A stretch of DNA of 64,000 bases from Gigaspora margarita (taxonomy: Eukaryota; Glomeromycota; Glomeromycetes; Diversisporales; Gigasporaceae), in the NCBI GenBank assembly GCA_009809945.1, contig WTPW01000432.1, forward strand, positions 276,872 to 340,871, read 5' to 3'. Numbering within the stretch: the first letter of the stretch is position 1; the number at the start of each line of letters is the position of its first letter. The notes below the pieces were generated by a model. That model ran no database searches. It saw only the letters and a program-made list of their open reading frames with translations, and was not told the DNA's origin. Below, piece after piece: positions 11,965 through 23,783 of the stretch. Position numbers and translations under genes: made by a program.

Positions 11965-12375
11965 ATTTCGCCGAAACCTAATTCGCCGACACCTATTTCA
12001 CTGACGGCCATTTGACCGACAGCTCACTTCTCTGACAACGCATTTCACCAACAGTCCATTTCACTGATAGCCTATTTTCTAGATTTCACTTCACCGACAG
12101 GCCATTTACCCGACAGTTCATTTCGTCGACAACTTAGGCCAGATTAGGGTTAGGGTTGGCCCACTTTATAGTTAGTAATGGCTAGAGGTTGACTGTTAAA
12201 TAAAAAAGAATTGTCGGCGAAATGAACTGTCGGGAAAATGGACTGTCGAGGAAGTGAAGACAGTGAAATGGCTGTCGGAGAAATAGACTGTCGACGAAAT
12301 GTGTTGTCAGAGAAGTGAGCTGTCGATGAAATGGCCATCAGTGAAATAGGTGTTGGCGAATTAGGTGTCGGTGAA
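11965..12375. repeat. Palindrome built of 16-17-bp tandem repeats
   Basis: The left arm (about 11965-12135) is a tandem array of units like CGACAGTCCATTTCACC. The right arm (about 12210-12375) is the same array reverse-complemented (GAAATGGACTGTCGGCG type). Between them is a spacer of about 75 bp that includes TTAGGGTTAGGG. Each arm has about ten units. Such foldback arrays are not coding; the open frame on the - strand at 12150-12338 is made of the repeat. Confidence 0.85.
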
Positions 12376-14049
12376 GTTTACCAAATCCGTCTGTGACATT
12401 AGCTTATATTTATATACGAGTAGGGAAAGCCGAAAACTTTTGTTTATAGTTATTCTGGGTGTCAAGCTGGACTCTTAGTCAATAGTTATGATGACGCTTT
12501 AGATCATTCGCTTTCTTTTGGAAAGTTTACTATATTTTGCTCGTTGATATTTATAGGCAAATAGGAAAAACTGGAATAGAAGGTTGTCTACGGCTTATTT
12601 AAGGCGTTCATTAAGGTCTACTGATTCTAGAGAAAGAATTAGTTATGTACTTTCCTTAATGATGTAAACTTTTTATTTAAAGTTATGACCTTTGTTCAAT
12701 TTCCTGTTTAGCTTATGTTATTATACGTGTAGGGAAAAGCTGAAAACTTTGTTTACAGTTATTCCCAGGTGTCTAGCTGGACTTTTAGTCTCAGTGATGA
12801 ACATGTTCGACACTTAGGAAAGCAAAAAAAGGTCACTTTCTTTGCACGACATATTTATAGGCAAATAGTGTCATGGGCTAAAAGTGATCAGTATTTTCAA
12901 AAATCAAGATGGATTATAACGTAGAGAGAATCAATGAAATATATAAGTTGAGTCACAATGCATGTCTTATTATAATTATGAATAGTTAAGCCTCCTTATT
13001 AATCTGATAAAATTATTTAAAGGACGTAACTTGAGTGTGGTTGGTTACGACACTTATGTGCGGGGTAGGGGCACATAAGAATATTAACTCATAATAATTC
13101 CATTTATGTTTAGAAGTGGACTAAATCACCGTAGCACGCCTCTGACGAGCAAGAATATTATATGTTACATATGATGTAACGCTTTGCAGTCACAAAATCG
13201 AATTGGCAGCCACGAATACCGAGTGGCAAAGGTTACGACATAATAAAACTAAAAGTATACCTTCTGTTTAATATACTGTTAAAATAATTCGGTAATTGGT
13301 TAGGTAATTCAGAACTTAGCTAAGAAGCGTTTATTGCCATTTCTTTACACTAGGAATCTATTTTTAGCGCGAAAGAAAAAAGCAAGATGTCTACACAGCA
13401 AACTGACGAACTTACCACTATATCTAACACACAAAGAGGAAAAAGAAAGGCTCAATACTGTGATCTAGAAGACCAGGAGGGTGTCGACTGTGATTATGAA
13501 AAGAATGTTTTTTTTTTTAAATTCAGTTGTTATACTATATAAGAATCTCTAAAACAAAAGACAGTTTTTTTTTTGTAGTTAGATTTCTAGTAAGCGAGTT
13601 TGTTCTTAAGATTGATAGTACGTTTAGATTATATTCGTTAGACAAAGCCTGTAGATTTAATATTGATGAAAGTCGAATCTGAGTTCAATTTCTGTAATCT
13701 TAAATCTAATAAGTAAAACTAAAAAACTTGTCGAAACTATTGGAAGATAGGGTTGAGTTTCGCGTACTTTTTACTTGCAGTTGTTTACTATTCCTTTTAA
13801 TTTATTTACAGTATATTCATTAATTTAATTATTATTTTTCTTGTTATCTGTTATTATTTATTGTTAGCAATTTAATTTTGTCAAAACTCTTTATACACTT
13901 ATCGGTATCTAATAGATCGTTAAAATTTAAAATTTAAGATATCGATGTTTTTTAAATTTGGTCGGAATATATATATAACAACAAAGTAATAAATTATTAT
14001 AATTATTAAAATTTAAATAAATGTATCTTTTATTCGAAATATTTTACAA
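12376..14049. other. Gene-free; short repeated phrases
   Basis: Two diverged copies of a segment (agcttatatttatatacgagtaggg... near 12402 and agcttatgttattatacgtgtaggg near 12712, each followed by gaaaac-tt-gtttatagttattc) show an old tandem duplication of about 310 bp. A short open frame begins at 13387 (51 codons) but nothing supports it as a gene. Confidence 0.5.
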
Positions 14050-14473
14050 ACTCCTAAAAAGGAAACAGTCAATAAACAAAATTGAAGATTCTATTCAAAC
14101 TCGATCAAAATTTTTTTATTTATTTTAATTCTATGAATCCATAGATTAAAATAAAAAATTTTCATAAATTCGGATGGTTGGTTGTCGAGAAATCATCGTT
14201 AGTTCAAAGAAAGAAACTTTTACCCGATTTTTTTTGTTCCGATATTTTGTTTTTTTTTTTTTTTTTTTTTTTAAAAAAAACATTTTTCAGCGACAAATAA
14301 CCATCCGAATTTGATGAAATTTTTTATATTTTTTTTTAATTCTGTGGATTCAAATAAAAAAAAATTTTGATCGAGCTTGAATAGCTGGTTTTTGAGAAAT
14401 CATCGCTAGAGGTTTTAAAAAAAAACTTTCGAATCTATTAATACGATCAAATTTTGTTTCCTTTTTTAGGAGT
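14050..14473. mobile_element. Foldback element with arms of about 190 bp
   Basis: The left arm from CTCCTAAAAAGGAAAC (14051) through ACTCGATCAAAATTTTTTT and AATTCGGATGGTTG is matched in reverse complement by the right arm, from CAACCATCCGAATTTG-like sequence near 14298 to CCTTTTTTAGGAG near 14471. The centre is poly-T/poly-A. The arms are diverged, so the insertion is old. No ORF. No clear target duplication. Confidence 0.75.
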
Positions 14474-16298
14474 GCGTATTACCGGGTTATCGTTATATTA
14501 AACGAAGAATCAATATTAACACAAATATGATTTGTATTACAGAGAAAATAAGCAAATCCCCTAACCTTACCTTAACTCTAACCTTAACCTCAAGAGTTTA
14601 TTTTTATTGTTTTTTGATAGTCAAGTTACACCTGATCTTAGTTACGGTTACTATAACCTATGGCTTACAAGACAATTAATTATTAATTTCAATTATCTTT
14701 TAGATTAATCTAACTTTTCATATTTTTAAAACTGTACTTTTAAGGATTTATTAATTGTTATCATTGAGATTTAAGAAAAGCTTGATCTAATGCATGTTTT
14801 TAATTAACCTGCCGAGACAATATTATGAAATTTACAATATTTAAAATCATGACGGCAAATAGAATTACATTGCTTTTTTATCCAATCCAAATTAATAAAG
14901 TACGCCAAAATTCCATTTTATACCCATTTAATTCATATACAGAATATAGGTATACGGATCCCGCTCACGAGTGTTACAGATATGTATATCTATCACGTAG
15001 CAAAGCAATTTTATGCATAAAATGAGTAATGACCAAATTGTTGATATAATCTCTTTCAGTTATGAATATACAGGTGCAACTTTAGAATTTTCTACTTTTC
15101 CAACGTATTATTGACAAGTGAATATATTTAGTGAACTGGCATTTCTGTGCCTAATTTTGGTACATTAAATAAATTGGATGATATCTATACAGAGAAACTT
15201 CCCTAAGTGCATCCTCTCTAAATACACGACATCTCTAAATGTACACTCAAATCCTGACCAAATATTTACTAAAGTTTGGTTCCAATAGTGGATTTCTTCA
15301 TTTAGCCAGTTCCCTAAATTTGGTATGAATATCAAAAATTCCGAAAGCATTGCATTATGTAAAATTCCGAATGCATTTTTCTCGTGGCGCATTATCTTTA
15401 CGCGCACAATCTTCAATATATAAAATAGATTGTTACACGTTATTTTCGACAATTATTGAACTTTAAAATATAAAATATTATTTCCACAATGATACATAAT
15501 AACCATATGGTAAATTTTGGTACGGAATAGCATCAATGTTTTTGTTTCTCTACTCAATTTATTCAATTCTAGCAAGGTCTAAATGCGAATTGATCTGCAC
15601 GTTAATGTATTACCAACGAATTTAAACCACCAGTTCGACTGATTAATTTTATATATTACACAAACCTTTCTTTAGAACAATTAGAATTAAGCTTAAACAA
15701 TTTAAATATTTATGATGTCTAACGATTGTTCGGACTTTTTTTTGTCGATTCTTTTATAGATTGTTTTCGTCTGTTGTCCTTTTTGACGTGTTTTTTTGTT
15801 CAATATTGTCCTCTTATTGGTTTATTTTTTAATTGTATTTTTTTTCTATTTTCATATACCACAAACAGTATACACCGTTTAATTAAACTAAAAATAAACA
15901 AAAAAAAAAATCCAGACTTTCACATATCAAGATCGTTAAATGCACGTGCATACCTCAAATACATTCACCTACAGTATATAAAGAGTTAAATAAATCTCTT
16001 AAAATCAATTCTCTATCCGTCAATTGATTATTATTCGATCTATCGCTTGGAAATTATAAACGGTTCTTGATCTATAAGAATTCAAATTTCAGGTAATTAA
16101 ATGTCCTAATCTTATCTATTGAATAAAAATCACACGTGCATGATAATTTTTTATAATTCATGTCAACTTTCATAATACCGGCTAGCTTGCCGGTAAAAAG
16201 CAATTTGTTAATTAAAAATAAATATATATATAATATTTTTTTTAACTAGAACCTTCCAACTTAATTATATCGCATATTCACTTTAGTTAATAAACGAA
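14474..16298. other. Gene-free upstream region of the esterase gene
   Basis: Contains ACCTTACCTTAACTCTAACC-type telomere-like variants near 14565-14590 and an AT-rich 5' flank. Open frames near 14825, 15165 and 15726 look random. Confidence 0.5.
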
Positions 16299-16739
16299 AT
16301 GTCAGAAACTCCATTTTCACCTCAATATTACGTGGTGTTAGAACAACTTCGACAGAGTTTTAAATACTTTGAAGATAAATCTATCGAAGAAGCAAAGCAT
16401 GCTTTAGATGCCCTGCCCACAACGTATCCGGACACCCATGTTGTAAATGAGGTTAAATTAGATGAAAAGTTTCTGTTGAAAAGCAAAGAATATTTAGATA
16501 ATGGATTAAAAATTTATGAAGACGTTCTAGATGATAATTGGAAATGTTTTGATGATGGATTATGTGGAGAATGGGTTAGATTTAAGAATTGTAAAGATAC
16601 TGGAAATGTTATACTTTACTTTTTCGGTGGTGGTTATTATATGGGTTGTAGTAAACAAGCTCGCTCTCTTACTTGTGAACTTGCTGAAAAAGCCGAATGC
16701 CCTATTTTTAGTAATATATTTTTTTTTCTTTAATTTTTA

Positions 16740-16774
<35 letters not shown>

Positions 16775-16797
16775 ATATATATATATTATATCATATA

Positions 16798-16829
<32 letters not shown>

Positions 16830-18563
16830 TATATCATATATATATATTATATATATATATATTATATATATATGATATATACATATTATATATATATTTA
16901 CGTGTACCACGAATATATTCATTAAATTTAACTTTTTGATATTAATTAGCATTTGACTATCGCCTTAATCCAAAATATCAATTTCCTGCTCAACTTTGCG
17001 ATGCTGTAGCTGCATATTTATATCTTCTTAACCCTGGTCCAGACTCTGAATTTAAACCAATTGATCCTAAAAAAATAATATTTGCTGGATCTAGTGCTGG
17101 TGGTGGATTAGCCATGGGTACCGCGTTATTTATTCGTGATGTTGGTTTACCATCGCCGGCTGGAGTTATTTTATGGGTATATATATATATATATATATAT
17201 AATTTAATTGTTTATTTTAAAAGATTTAATATTATGTTCCTATCCATAAATCATTTATCCATTTATCTATCAGATATTGATATTTGTTAGATAATTTGAT
17301 AAGTTATTTCGGATTTTATTTGAATAATTAAAAGTTCTAAAGTAATCAACAATATAAATTCAAATAAGTTCAATTTGATAAAATTACAAATTTTAAGGTA
17401 ATAAATAATACGTATTAGAGAAATTCTATTTTTATTTGGTAGGAGTAATTTATATTGGTAATTACCTTTAGAACATTGTAATTCGTTTGGATATCCGGTT
17501 TAATAAGATGATATTCGAATATTGCATACGGATTAATTCGGATAGGAACTCTAAATTTAATAATTCACTTATTAACAAGTTTTTTTTTTTTAAAAGTCTC
17601 CATGGGTAGATTTAACATCCAGTATGCCATCATTCTGGGACTCTGAAATGGATACAACTGATCACGTTCCCAAGTTACTATGCTTCCCTAAGATTGGTCC
17701 ACCATGCCCTATGTCAGATGAATATCTTGAACGTGTCAAAATTGTTTCGGAAAAAATTGAACAAAAAAAGCCAAACGTGGTCGGTCACCCTTCTTTTTCC
17801 ACATCTCCAAGAATTAGATTGTATTGTGCGAATGAAGCTTTGGCCATTCCTTATGTTAGTCCAATGTTAGCTGAAAGTTTGGGAAGTTTACCACCTATTT
17901 TAATGGTAAATATACAATTATTATAAATTTAATATTATGATATTATAAGTTTAATGTTATGATACTGTATTATAAGTTTAATATTACGATGTTTTCAACA
18001 ATAAATGACTCTAACACTTTGATTATAATCTTTTTTATAATATAGCAAGTAGGTGGTGGAGACAGATTACGAGATGCTGGAGTTTTGCTTAGCTTTAGAG
18101 CTTCTGATCCGAGTAAATATCGCATCCCTAAGTACGCTACTACTAATTTTGAAAATTCGCCATTTAAGGAGCCCACAGAAGTTACACTTGAAGTTTACGA
18201 TGAAGCATGTCATTGTATTCAAGTAAGTTTTATTCAATCTAATTTTAAAAAAAATTTTAAAAGACTATTTATATATATATATATATATCTTTGTGATTAA
18301 TTCATATATAATTTTTTTATATATTTCATTGTGATTAGTTTATGCCCTTTGAAAAAATTGCTCAGTTTTCAATGCAAAGGGCTATCGATTTTATTAAGTA
18401 TCATACACTTGATAAAAATATTAAAGATATTCCTAAACCTAATAAGGCACCTCTTAATGCGATTGCAATTAACCCTAATTGCGAAATTAGAGAATTAGAT
18501 GAAAAGTATAAAGAATGTTTAAAATGGGAAAATGCTGGTGTTTTACCAGATGTAAAAGAATAA
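16299..18563 (+). CDS. Alpha/beta-hydrolase fold-3 esterase (HSL/steryl acetyl hydrolase-like)
   Basis: Five exons: 16299-16710, 16950-17176, 17597-17905, 18046-18222 and 18339-18563. They join in phase to 449 aa. Family members hydrolyse short-chain or steryl esters. The fold-3 landmarks appear in order: an oxyanion loop FFGGGYYMG (residues 108-116), FDYRLNP, the nucleophile elbow GSSAG (Ser186), SPWVDLTSSM, GGGDRLRD (acid Asp322) and EACHCIQ (His372). The catalytic triad is thus complete. One oddity is that the His usually opening the HGGG oxyanion motif is Phe109. No signal peptide is obvious, so it is probably intracellular. Intron 1 is dominated by an AT microsatellite and intron 2 is long (420 bp). 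The start is the first ATG in frame after an AT-rich leader. The family assignment is firm; the substrate is not known. Confidence 0.93.
16739..16905. repeat. (TA)n microsatellite in intron 1 of the esterase gene
   Basis: Almost pure alternating TA with occasional atatca interruptions, forming most of the 239-bp intron. A second TA run starts intron 2 (17177-17200). Confidence 0.95.
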
Positions 18564-20544
18564 AAAGGAAATACTAAGATCGAATTAATTTTTTTTATCA
18601 GTTCACTTGGGATAATAAATGCTCGTCCATCACTGTATTAAAGTTTACTTTTAAAATGTTTTTTTTTTAAATGTTGTATAACCATTTTTAATAACCTTTT
18701 TAATTTTTGAGATTTCTACAAATTATAAATTATTTTCATTATTGTAAACTTTCAACATACTGTAGTATATATTTTGATATATTATCTTATTAATCCTTTA
18801 TTTGATATAATAAAGGTTATTATATTCTCTTAATATTGTATAAGCTTTGTGAATAAATTTTTCTTATTCCCGTAATTTCCTGTTACGTTTTTAGTGCAGT
18901 TTATTGTTAGTATATCACCCGCTCCGGTGAATGGCTTAAGAATGTTAAATCGTTCGTCCAAGTCTAGTTCTATTTCAAAGTTAGTTCAAACTAGTTATAT
19001 GAGTGACGCCAAGGGAAAAATGGGTCATTGGTTCATTGATTATTTATTTAAATAATAAATGATATAATTTAGTATATATAGCTCATAATATTAAACACGA
19101 GTGATACAAAGCTTAAAAAGGGTAGAGCTTATATACTTTAGGGTCAGGGTGAGCTATAGTGACTCACTCAGTGTTGTTAATTTTTGCTTCCAGTGGGAAT
19201 TCCTAGCCTTCCATTGGAAATTTATAATAGTAAAAGTTCCAGTAGTACTATTAATTTGCTTCCAGTGGACTTCCAGTAGACTTCCAGTAGCTTCCAGTTA
19301 ACAACACTACTATAGTGGATGTGAATTTTTAGGAATGTAACCTTATACTTTTATGTCAACAAATCATGCGCTTGCCGATGCGTTGGGAGTTTTTTTTTTA
19401 AAGTTGATAAGTCGAGTTGTGATTAGGGCTAAAACGACATATAGTAAATTTCGGTCACCTAAGATGTTGTTTTTGATCCATCTAAATTAGAAGTAGTGTA
19501 TTAAAAAAAATAGTATTAGATAGTCATAGACTATCGCTATTGTTCTTCGATCATAGTAATTGTGTGTCAAGAATGGTGCTTTAGATGATCGAAATTTACT
19601 ATATGTAGTTTTAGCCTTGGTTGTGATAAAGTTATGTAACTTTGATTACTGTAACGAATCTTACTAAAAACGCTCGTCTTTAAATTATTGGGAATTGTCG
19701 AATGGAGTCGATTTTTGAACATCATTATGGTGTTTGCATGGGATGTATGAATATAAAGTTTTCGATTACAAATCGTGCAAAAAACGTATAAAAACATGTA
19801 CAACTATTAAACATTTTTTAAAATCTATCTATCAAAATTCGGTTTTATTTTTTATTTTTTTTGAATTGGTTTGTATCTACCATTATAAAAACATATTTAC
19901 CGGTATTGTGACAGATCATAATGAATTTTGAACTTATTTTATGACTGATTTTTAAAATTTTTTCGGGTCTTTTTTGTTAGGTTTTTTTTTTTTATAGTTA
20001 AGTTAGGGTTTAGGGTTAGGGTTATTAGAAAAAGAGTATAGGTGGATTTTGTTCACTTGTTTTCTCACTATCCTTCAGCTGTTCTGATTTTACGTTGTTT
20101 TTTTTCTACCATTACTGTTAATATTATATTAAGCTTTTTAGTTTATATTCAGTAGTGCTTATATTTTTAAATTGAGACCCCTAAATTTCACAATTTCATT
20201 ATGACCTGCAACATTTATTGTCTACATCAAATGGTTGATATATTTATATCGTACAGAAATATTTCCATAGTGTTGCACCGCGCACAAAGGGACTATCCCT
20301 TTTTCGTAACTCTTACGAAGCATGAACGGTGGTATGTGGATAATATAAACAACGACACAAATGACAGCACTAAATTAACGACAACATACCAAAGCTAAGA
20401 AAAAAATAAAGAAAAAAAAAGCGAAATGAGCTTCATTTGTGCAAAACACGTAATAAAAAAAAAAAAGCGCGAACGAAAATATATGTAAAGAAAAATAAGA
20501 AAAGTTAAGATAAAAAAGAATTTAAAGATACTAGTTTCCTTTTC
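18564..20544. other. Gene-free; one small TIR element and a TTAGGG run
   Basis: The 3' flank of the esterase gene holds AT-rich sequence with possible polyadenylation signals. A MITE is listed separately at 19162-19309. A telomere-like tttagggttagggtt run is at about 20007-20022. No supported gene. Confidence 0.55.
19162..19309. mobile_element. hAT-like MITE with 8-bp target duplication
   Basis: CTATAGTG occurs at 19154-19161 and again at 19310-19317. The right end reads TTAACAACACTA and the left end contains CAGTGTTGTTAA (from 19169), its inverse, after seven extra bases. The interior repeats CTTCCAGTAG and CTTCCAGTGG. The 8-bp duplication and CAGTG start suit hAT elements. The extra seven bases at the left end are unexplained. 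Confidence 0.6.
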
Positions 20545-21332
20545 TTAATGGCTAGGTGACTGATCCAAAATTGTATTAAATCGTTGGAATAAATTTTCGA
20601 ATTAGCCCTTAACGTGACATATTTCTTGACAAAGAATATTTATTTGTTGATTATTTTTCGCAAAAGATGCTTCCATAAACTATATTTATATATTTAAACC
20701 TTTATTAGCTTTAGATTAGTGAAATGCTAACTAATCCCCAGGATTGATGCGTTTAATAAAACGCATCAACAAAAGGATTGGTTAGTTTCTTATAATTGTA
20801 CCAGAATGGACAATTCTCAATACCTTAACTATCTTAGCAAATACATTATTTAAAATACCGTTGTTCATCAAAGATGATTATTATCAAATCCTTCATACAA
20901 GCTTCGTACTCTTCCATTAATTCGTTAAACTTCTTTTCTATGTTTGTAGCACATAAAAATGTTTCAACGGCTCTTAGCTGTGTCACCTTTTCTGCAAATA
21001 CTTTAATCTTCTCTAAAGAATCTTGAAATTTAAGAAATGATTTTTGATATTTCAAATCTTGAAATTTTTCATCGCATTTAGTCCGTGATTTCAAGAGGTT
21101 TATGGCTACTTCAAAGCAATAATGCGATTAATTATAGATCCGATGATTTTTTTATTAAATTGGGCTTTTTCGTGGATTGCAAATATATCTTTTTTTATTA
21201 AAGTGGTGATAATGCTGAGCACAGGGACGATCGGTGATAATATATTGGCAACATTTGCTCTCCTCCTATGAACTCGCCTAATTCTGGTCTGATATTTGAT
21301 AAAGATTCGAATGCATCATTTTTTGTTGTCAT
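20545..21332 (-). pseudogene. Broken paralogue of the MLKL-like four-helix gene at 23784-24744
   Basis: Shares the whole structure of the intact copy: a start MTTKN, PELGEFI, PIVPVLSIITTL, the KSRTKCDEKFQDLKYQKSFL stretch, NIEKKFNELMEEYEACMKDL, and the final exon (EASFAKNNQQINILCQEICHV). Damage includes small indels near 21261, 21189 and 21111, loss of a few codons near 20880 in the ACMKDLSFTM stretch, and a TAA stop in the last exon near 20607 where the intact copy has D-Q. The splice junctions (AAG|gtattgag ... aatatag) are still recognisable. Duplication, then decay of one copy, is the simplest reading. Confidence 0.85.
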
Positions 21333-21651
21333 TATTAATTAAATAGACTTGACAATAATCAAATTATTTCAGTTATATATCAAATTTATTATTTTCTTGA
21401 TGATAAAATCAGTAAAGAATAGAAATAGTCATATAAAGTCTTGGAGGACGATGACCTTGGTGAAAATTTGTCGCGTTACTCGATTTTATAACGGGCGGAT
21501 ATGTTTATCATAAGGATGTTTTCAAACTTGTCACGTGAGATCCATATATATCTTTTAAGGAAAGAACTTGCTATTTACAATACTTTTAATAATTGGGGTT
21601 TGCGGTTTTGAGTAACACTATGTAACCTTCTGGCATACGACAGTACGAGGT

Positions 21652-22092
21652 AGGGTGTCCAGGATTATGCGATGCGATATTATGCGCATAATTTGCTATT
21701 TTTCGCATCGCATATGCTTCGCATAAACAAGCAAAAAAAAGCATAAATCACGTGAATAAAAGTTGATTGGTTGTTGGGAATATGTTAACTTCATCCGGCA
21801 AGCTTTAAATTTGTAATTTAGGTGACAGAGTGATGATAGAATGTAGGTCCCGAAAAGTTCCGATGTGGAAAATGAATGAACTTAAATTACGAGCATAGTT
21901 GGAGCAAAATTTTTGGTGAACGTCCGAAAAAATCCGAAAAACAGAACTAAAAGAATTAATTACATATAATAAAAATCGCATAATCGACCTAATTGATCGC
22001 ATAATTTTAAATTTATTTCGCATCCATCGCATAATCAACCTCAGTTCGGCCGCATAATTTACCTCATCGCATCGCATAATCCTGGACACCCT
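21652..22092. mobile_element. MULE-like non-autonomous element, 10-bp target duplication
   Basis: Termini AGGGTGTCCAGGATTATGCG and its inverse CGCATAATCCTGGACACCCT are a near-perfect inverted repeat of about 26 bp. The flanks are identical: AGTACGAGGT at 21642-21651 and 22093-22102. The interior carries many sub-terminal CGCATAAT / ATTATGCG copies in both orientations and no transposase. A 9-10-bp duplication suggests the Mutator superfamily; assignment is by inference. Confidence 0.88.
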
Positions 22093-22274
22093 AGTACGAG
22101 GTCATGATTTTTCAATTCTGTCACATGAGATCCATATATAACTTTTAAGGAAAAGCTTCCTATTTCAATTTTTAATAATTGGGTCTGCGGTTTTGAGTAA
22201 CACTATGGTTATTAATGTCTTATCATGTACACAAGCTTGTGCTTTAATTATTTTGGTCATTATTATCTTGTTCT

Positions 22275-23095
22275 ACACTCCCCTGACATTGATCACCGGA
22301 ATTTTGATAATCACGTTACCTACTGACGGTTGTAGCCAAATATACAACTTTTTTTTTTTTAGAGAAATTAAATATTCAAAAATTTTTTAGGAATAAATAA
22401 AATTTTATTATTAAGTCATATTTAGCATTTTTGATCAAAAAAACGAAAATTAAAAAAATTTTTATTAGGTCGACGCATTTTAAAACCCTATTATAAATAA
22501 TAGTTGGTTTTAAAATACCATACCTAAAAGCATATAGGATTAGATTTTCATAGAGCAATTCAAAAAAACTTCTCATAAATTATTGAGTTTAATTAAAAAT
22601 TTTGACAAATAAAAAAACTGCAATTTTGTACCTTAAAATTCGGCATAATTAACTGTTATAAAATTTTTATTAAAAATCCCCAAAAATAAAGTATTTAAGT
22701 ATTTATTATTTAATACATATATGATTATTTTTTTAAGCTATTCTAATACAAATTTTATAATGTTCTACTATATAGAATTTTATTGCAGTTTTTTTATTTG
22801 TCAAAATTTTTAATTAAACTCAATAATTTATGAGAAGTTTTTTTGAATTGCTCTATGAAAATTTAATCCTATATGCTTTTAGGTATGGAGAATAACATAT
22901 TTGAAACCAACTATTATTTATAATAGGGTTTTAAAATGCGTCGACCTAATAAAAAATTTTTTAGTTTTCGTTTTTTGATCAAAAATGCTAAATACGGCTT
23001 AATAAAATTTTATAAAAATTTTAGAGTATATGCAAATCATTATTCTGTCGATCGTCAGTAGGTAACGTGATTATCAAAATTCCGGTGGAAGAGTG
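22275..23095. mobile_element. Long palindromic TIR element (about 820 bp)
   Basis: Left end CACTCCCCTGACATTGATCA then CCGGAATTTTGATAATCACG. Right end CGTGATTATCAAAATTCCGG then TGGAAGAGTG. The arms stay complementary for about 350 bp each (for example GGTCGACGCATTTTAAAACC at left, GGTTTTAAAATGCGTCGACC at right). TA flanks both ends, which suits a Tc1/mariner-type target site. The centre (about 22630-22780) is unpaired AT-rich DNA. No transposase. Confidence 0.82.
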
Positions 23096-23783
23096 TACAA
23101 TATCATCAAGAATTTACTTTTGGTTCGCTATTTTTGTGTCAGCTTAAACGCTTTTAATCTTTCTCGGCACTTTTTATACAAGCCATGGAGTTTCAATGTT
23201 ATGATTTATTTGCAATTTTCATCATTCTGGAACAACCGAATCGATAAATGCCGTTCAGAATTGATAAATTATTGTGTCTGACCGTCAAAAACTTATTGAT
23301 TTCGGTTATCAATAATTTTAAGTTGTCCAAGGAATAATGAAAATAGTTGTAAATTAATGATACTGTATTTTTAATGTTTCAAACCCTCAGCATTAAAATT
23401 TTTAATACTTTCAATTTGTTTATTTATCATAATTTCAGAATAATCATGAAAATTATTACATATTATATAATTACTTTGACATTTGCTATCAAAATTTACA
23501 GCAAAGTATATCTAAAAATAATAAAAAATAAAAATAATGTAATACCAACTATCGATGAAAGGTTAAAGTACAACTAAGTACAACTTCAAAATTTCTTATA
23601 GTGTCTATTTTTTTTTTTTTTTTAAAAAAAAAAAAAACGGTTATTTAAACGCTTTATGGCACAATACTAATAAAATTTCATAATATAATATCAGATACAA
23701 TATCAGATATATTATAATCATTACAACTGATTGGTATTATAAGCATACTATACTCTGTAGGCTAAATTGTGAAGTTCCCTTTT
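23096..23783. other. Gene-free AT-rich DNA
   Basis: Downstream flank of the MLKL-like gene. Homopolymer T/A hairpin at 23610-23637. No supported feature. Confidence 0.5.

Noticed and set aside
13387..13542. Short frame starting MSTQQTDELTTISN
   Set aside because: Normal-looking codons for about 40 residues, but no recognisable family and no following exon could be found.
15165..15452. 95-codon open frame on the - strand
   Set aside because: No motif; resembles decayed repeat sequence with CTAAATGCA-like phrases.
20003..20030. Chromosome end
   Set aside because: TTAGGG-like runs are only two to three units and lie inside ordinary sequence.
21805..22089. 94-codon open frame inside the MULE-like MITE
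   Set aside because: Made of the sub-terminal ATTATGCG repeats (repeated IMR motifs); not a transposase.
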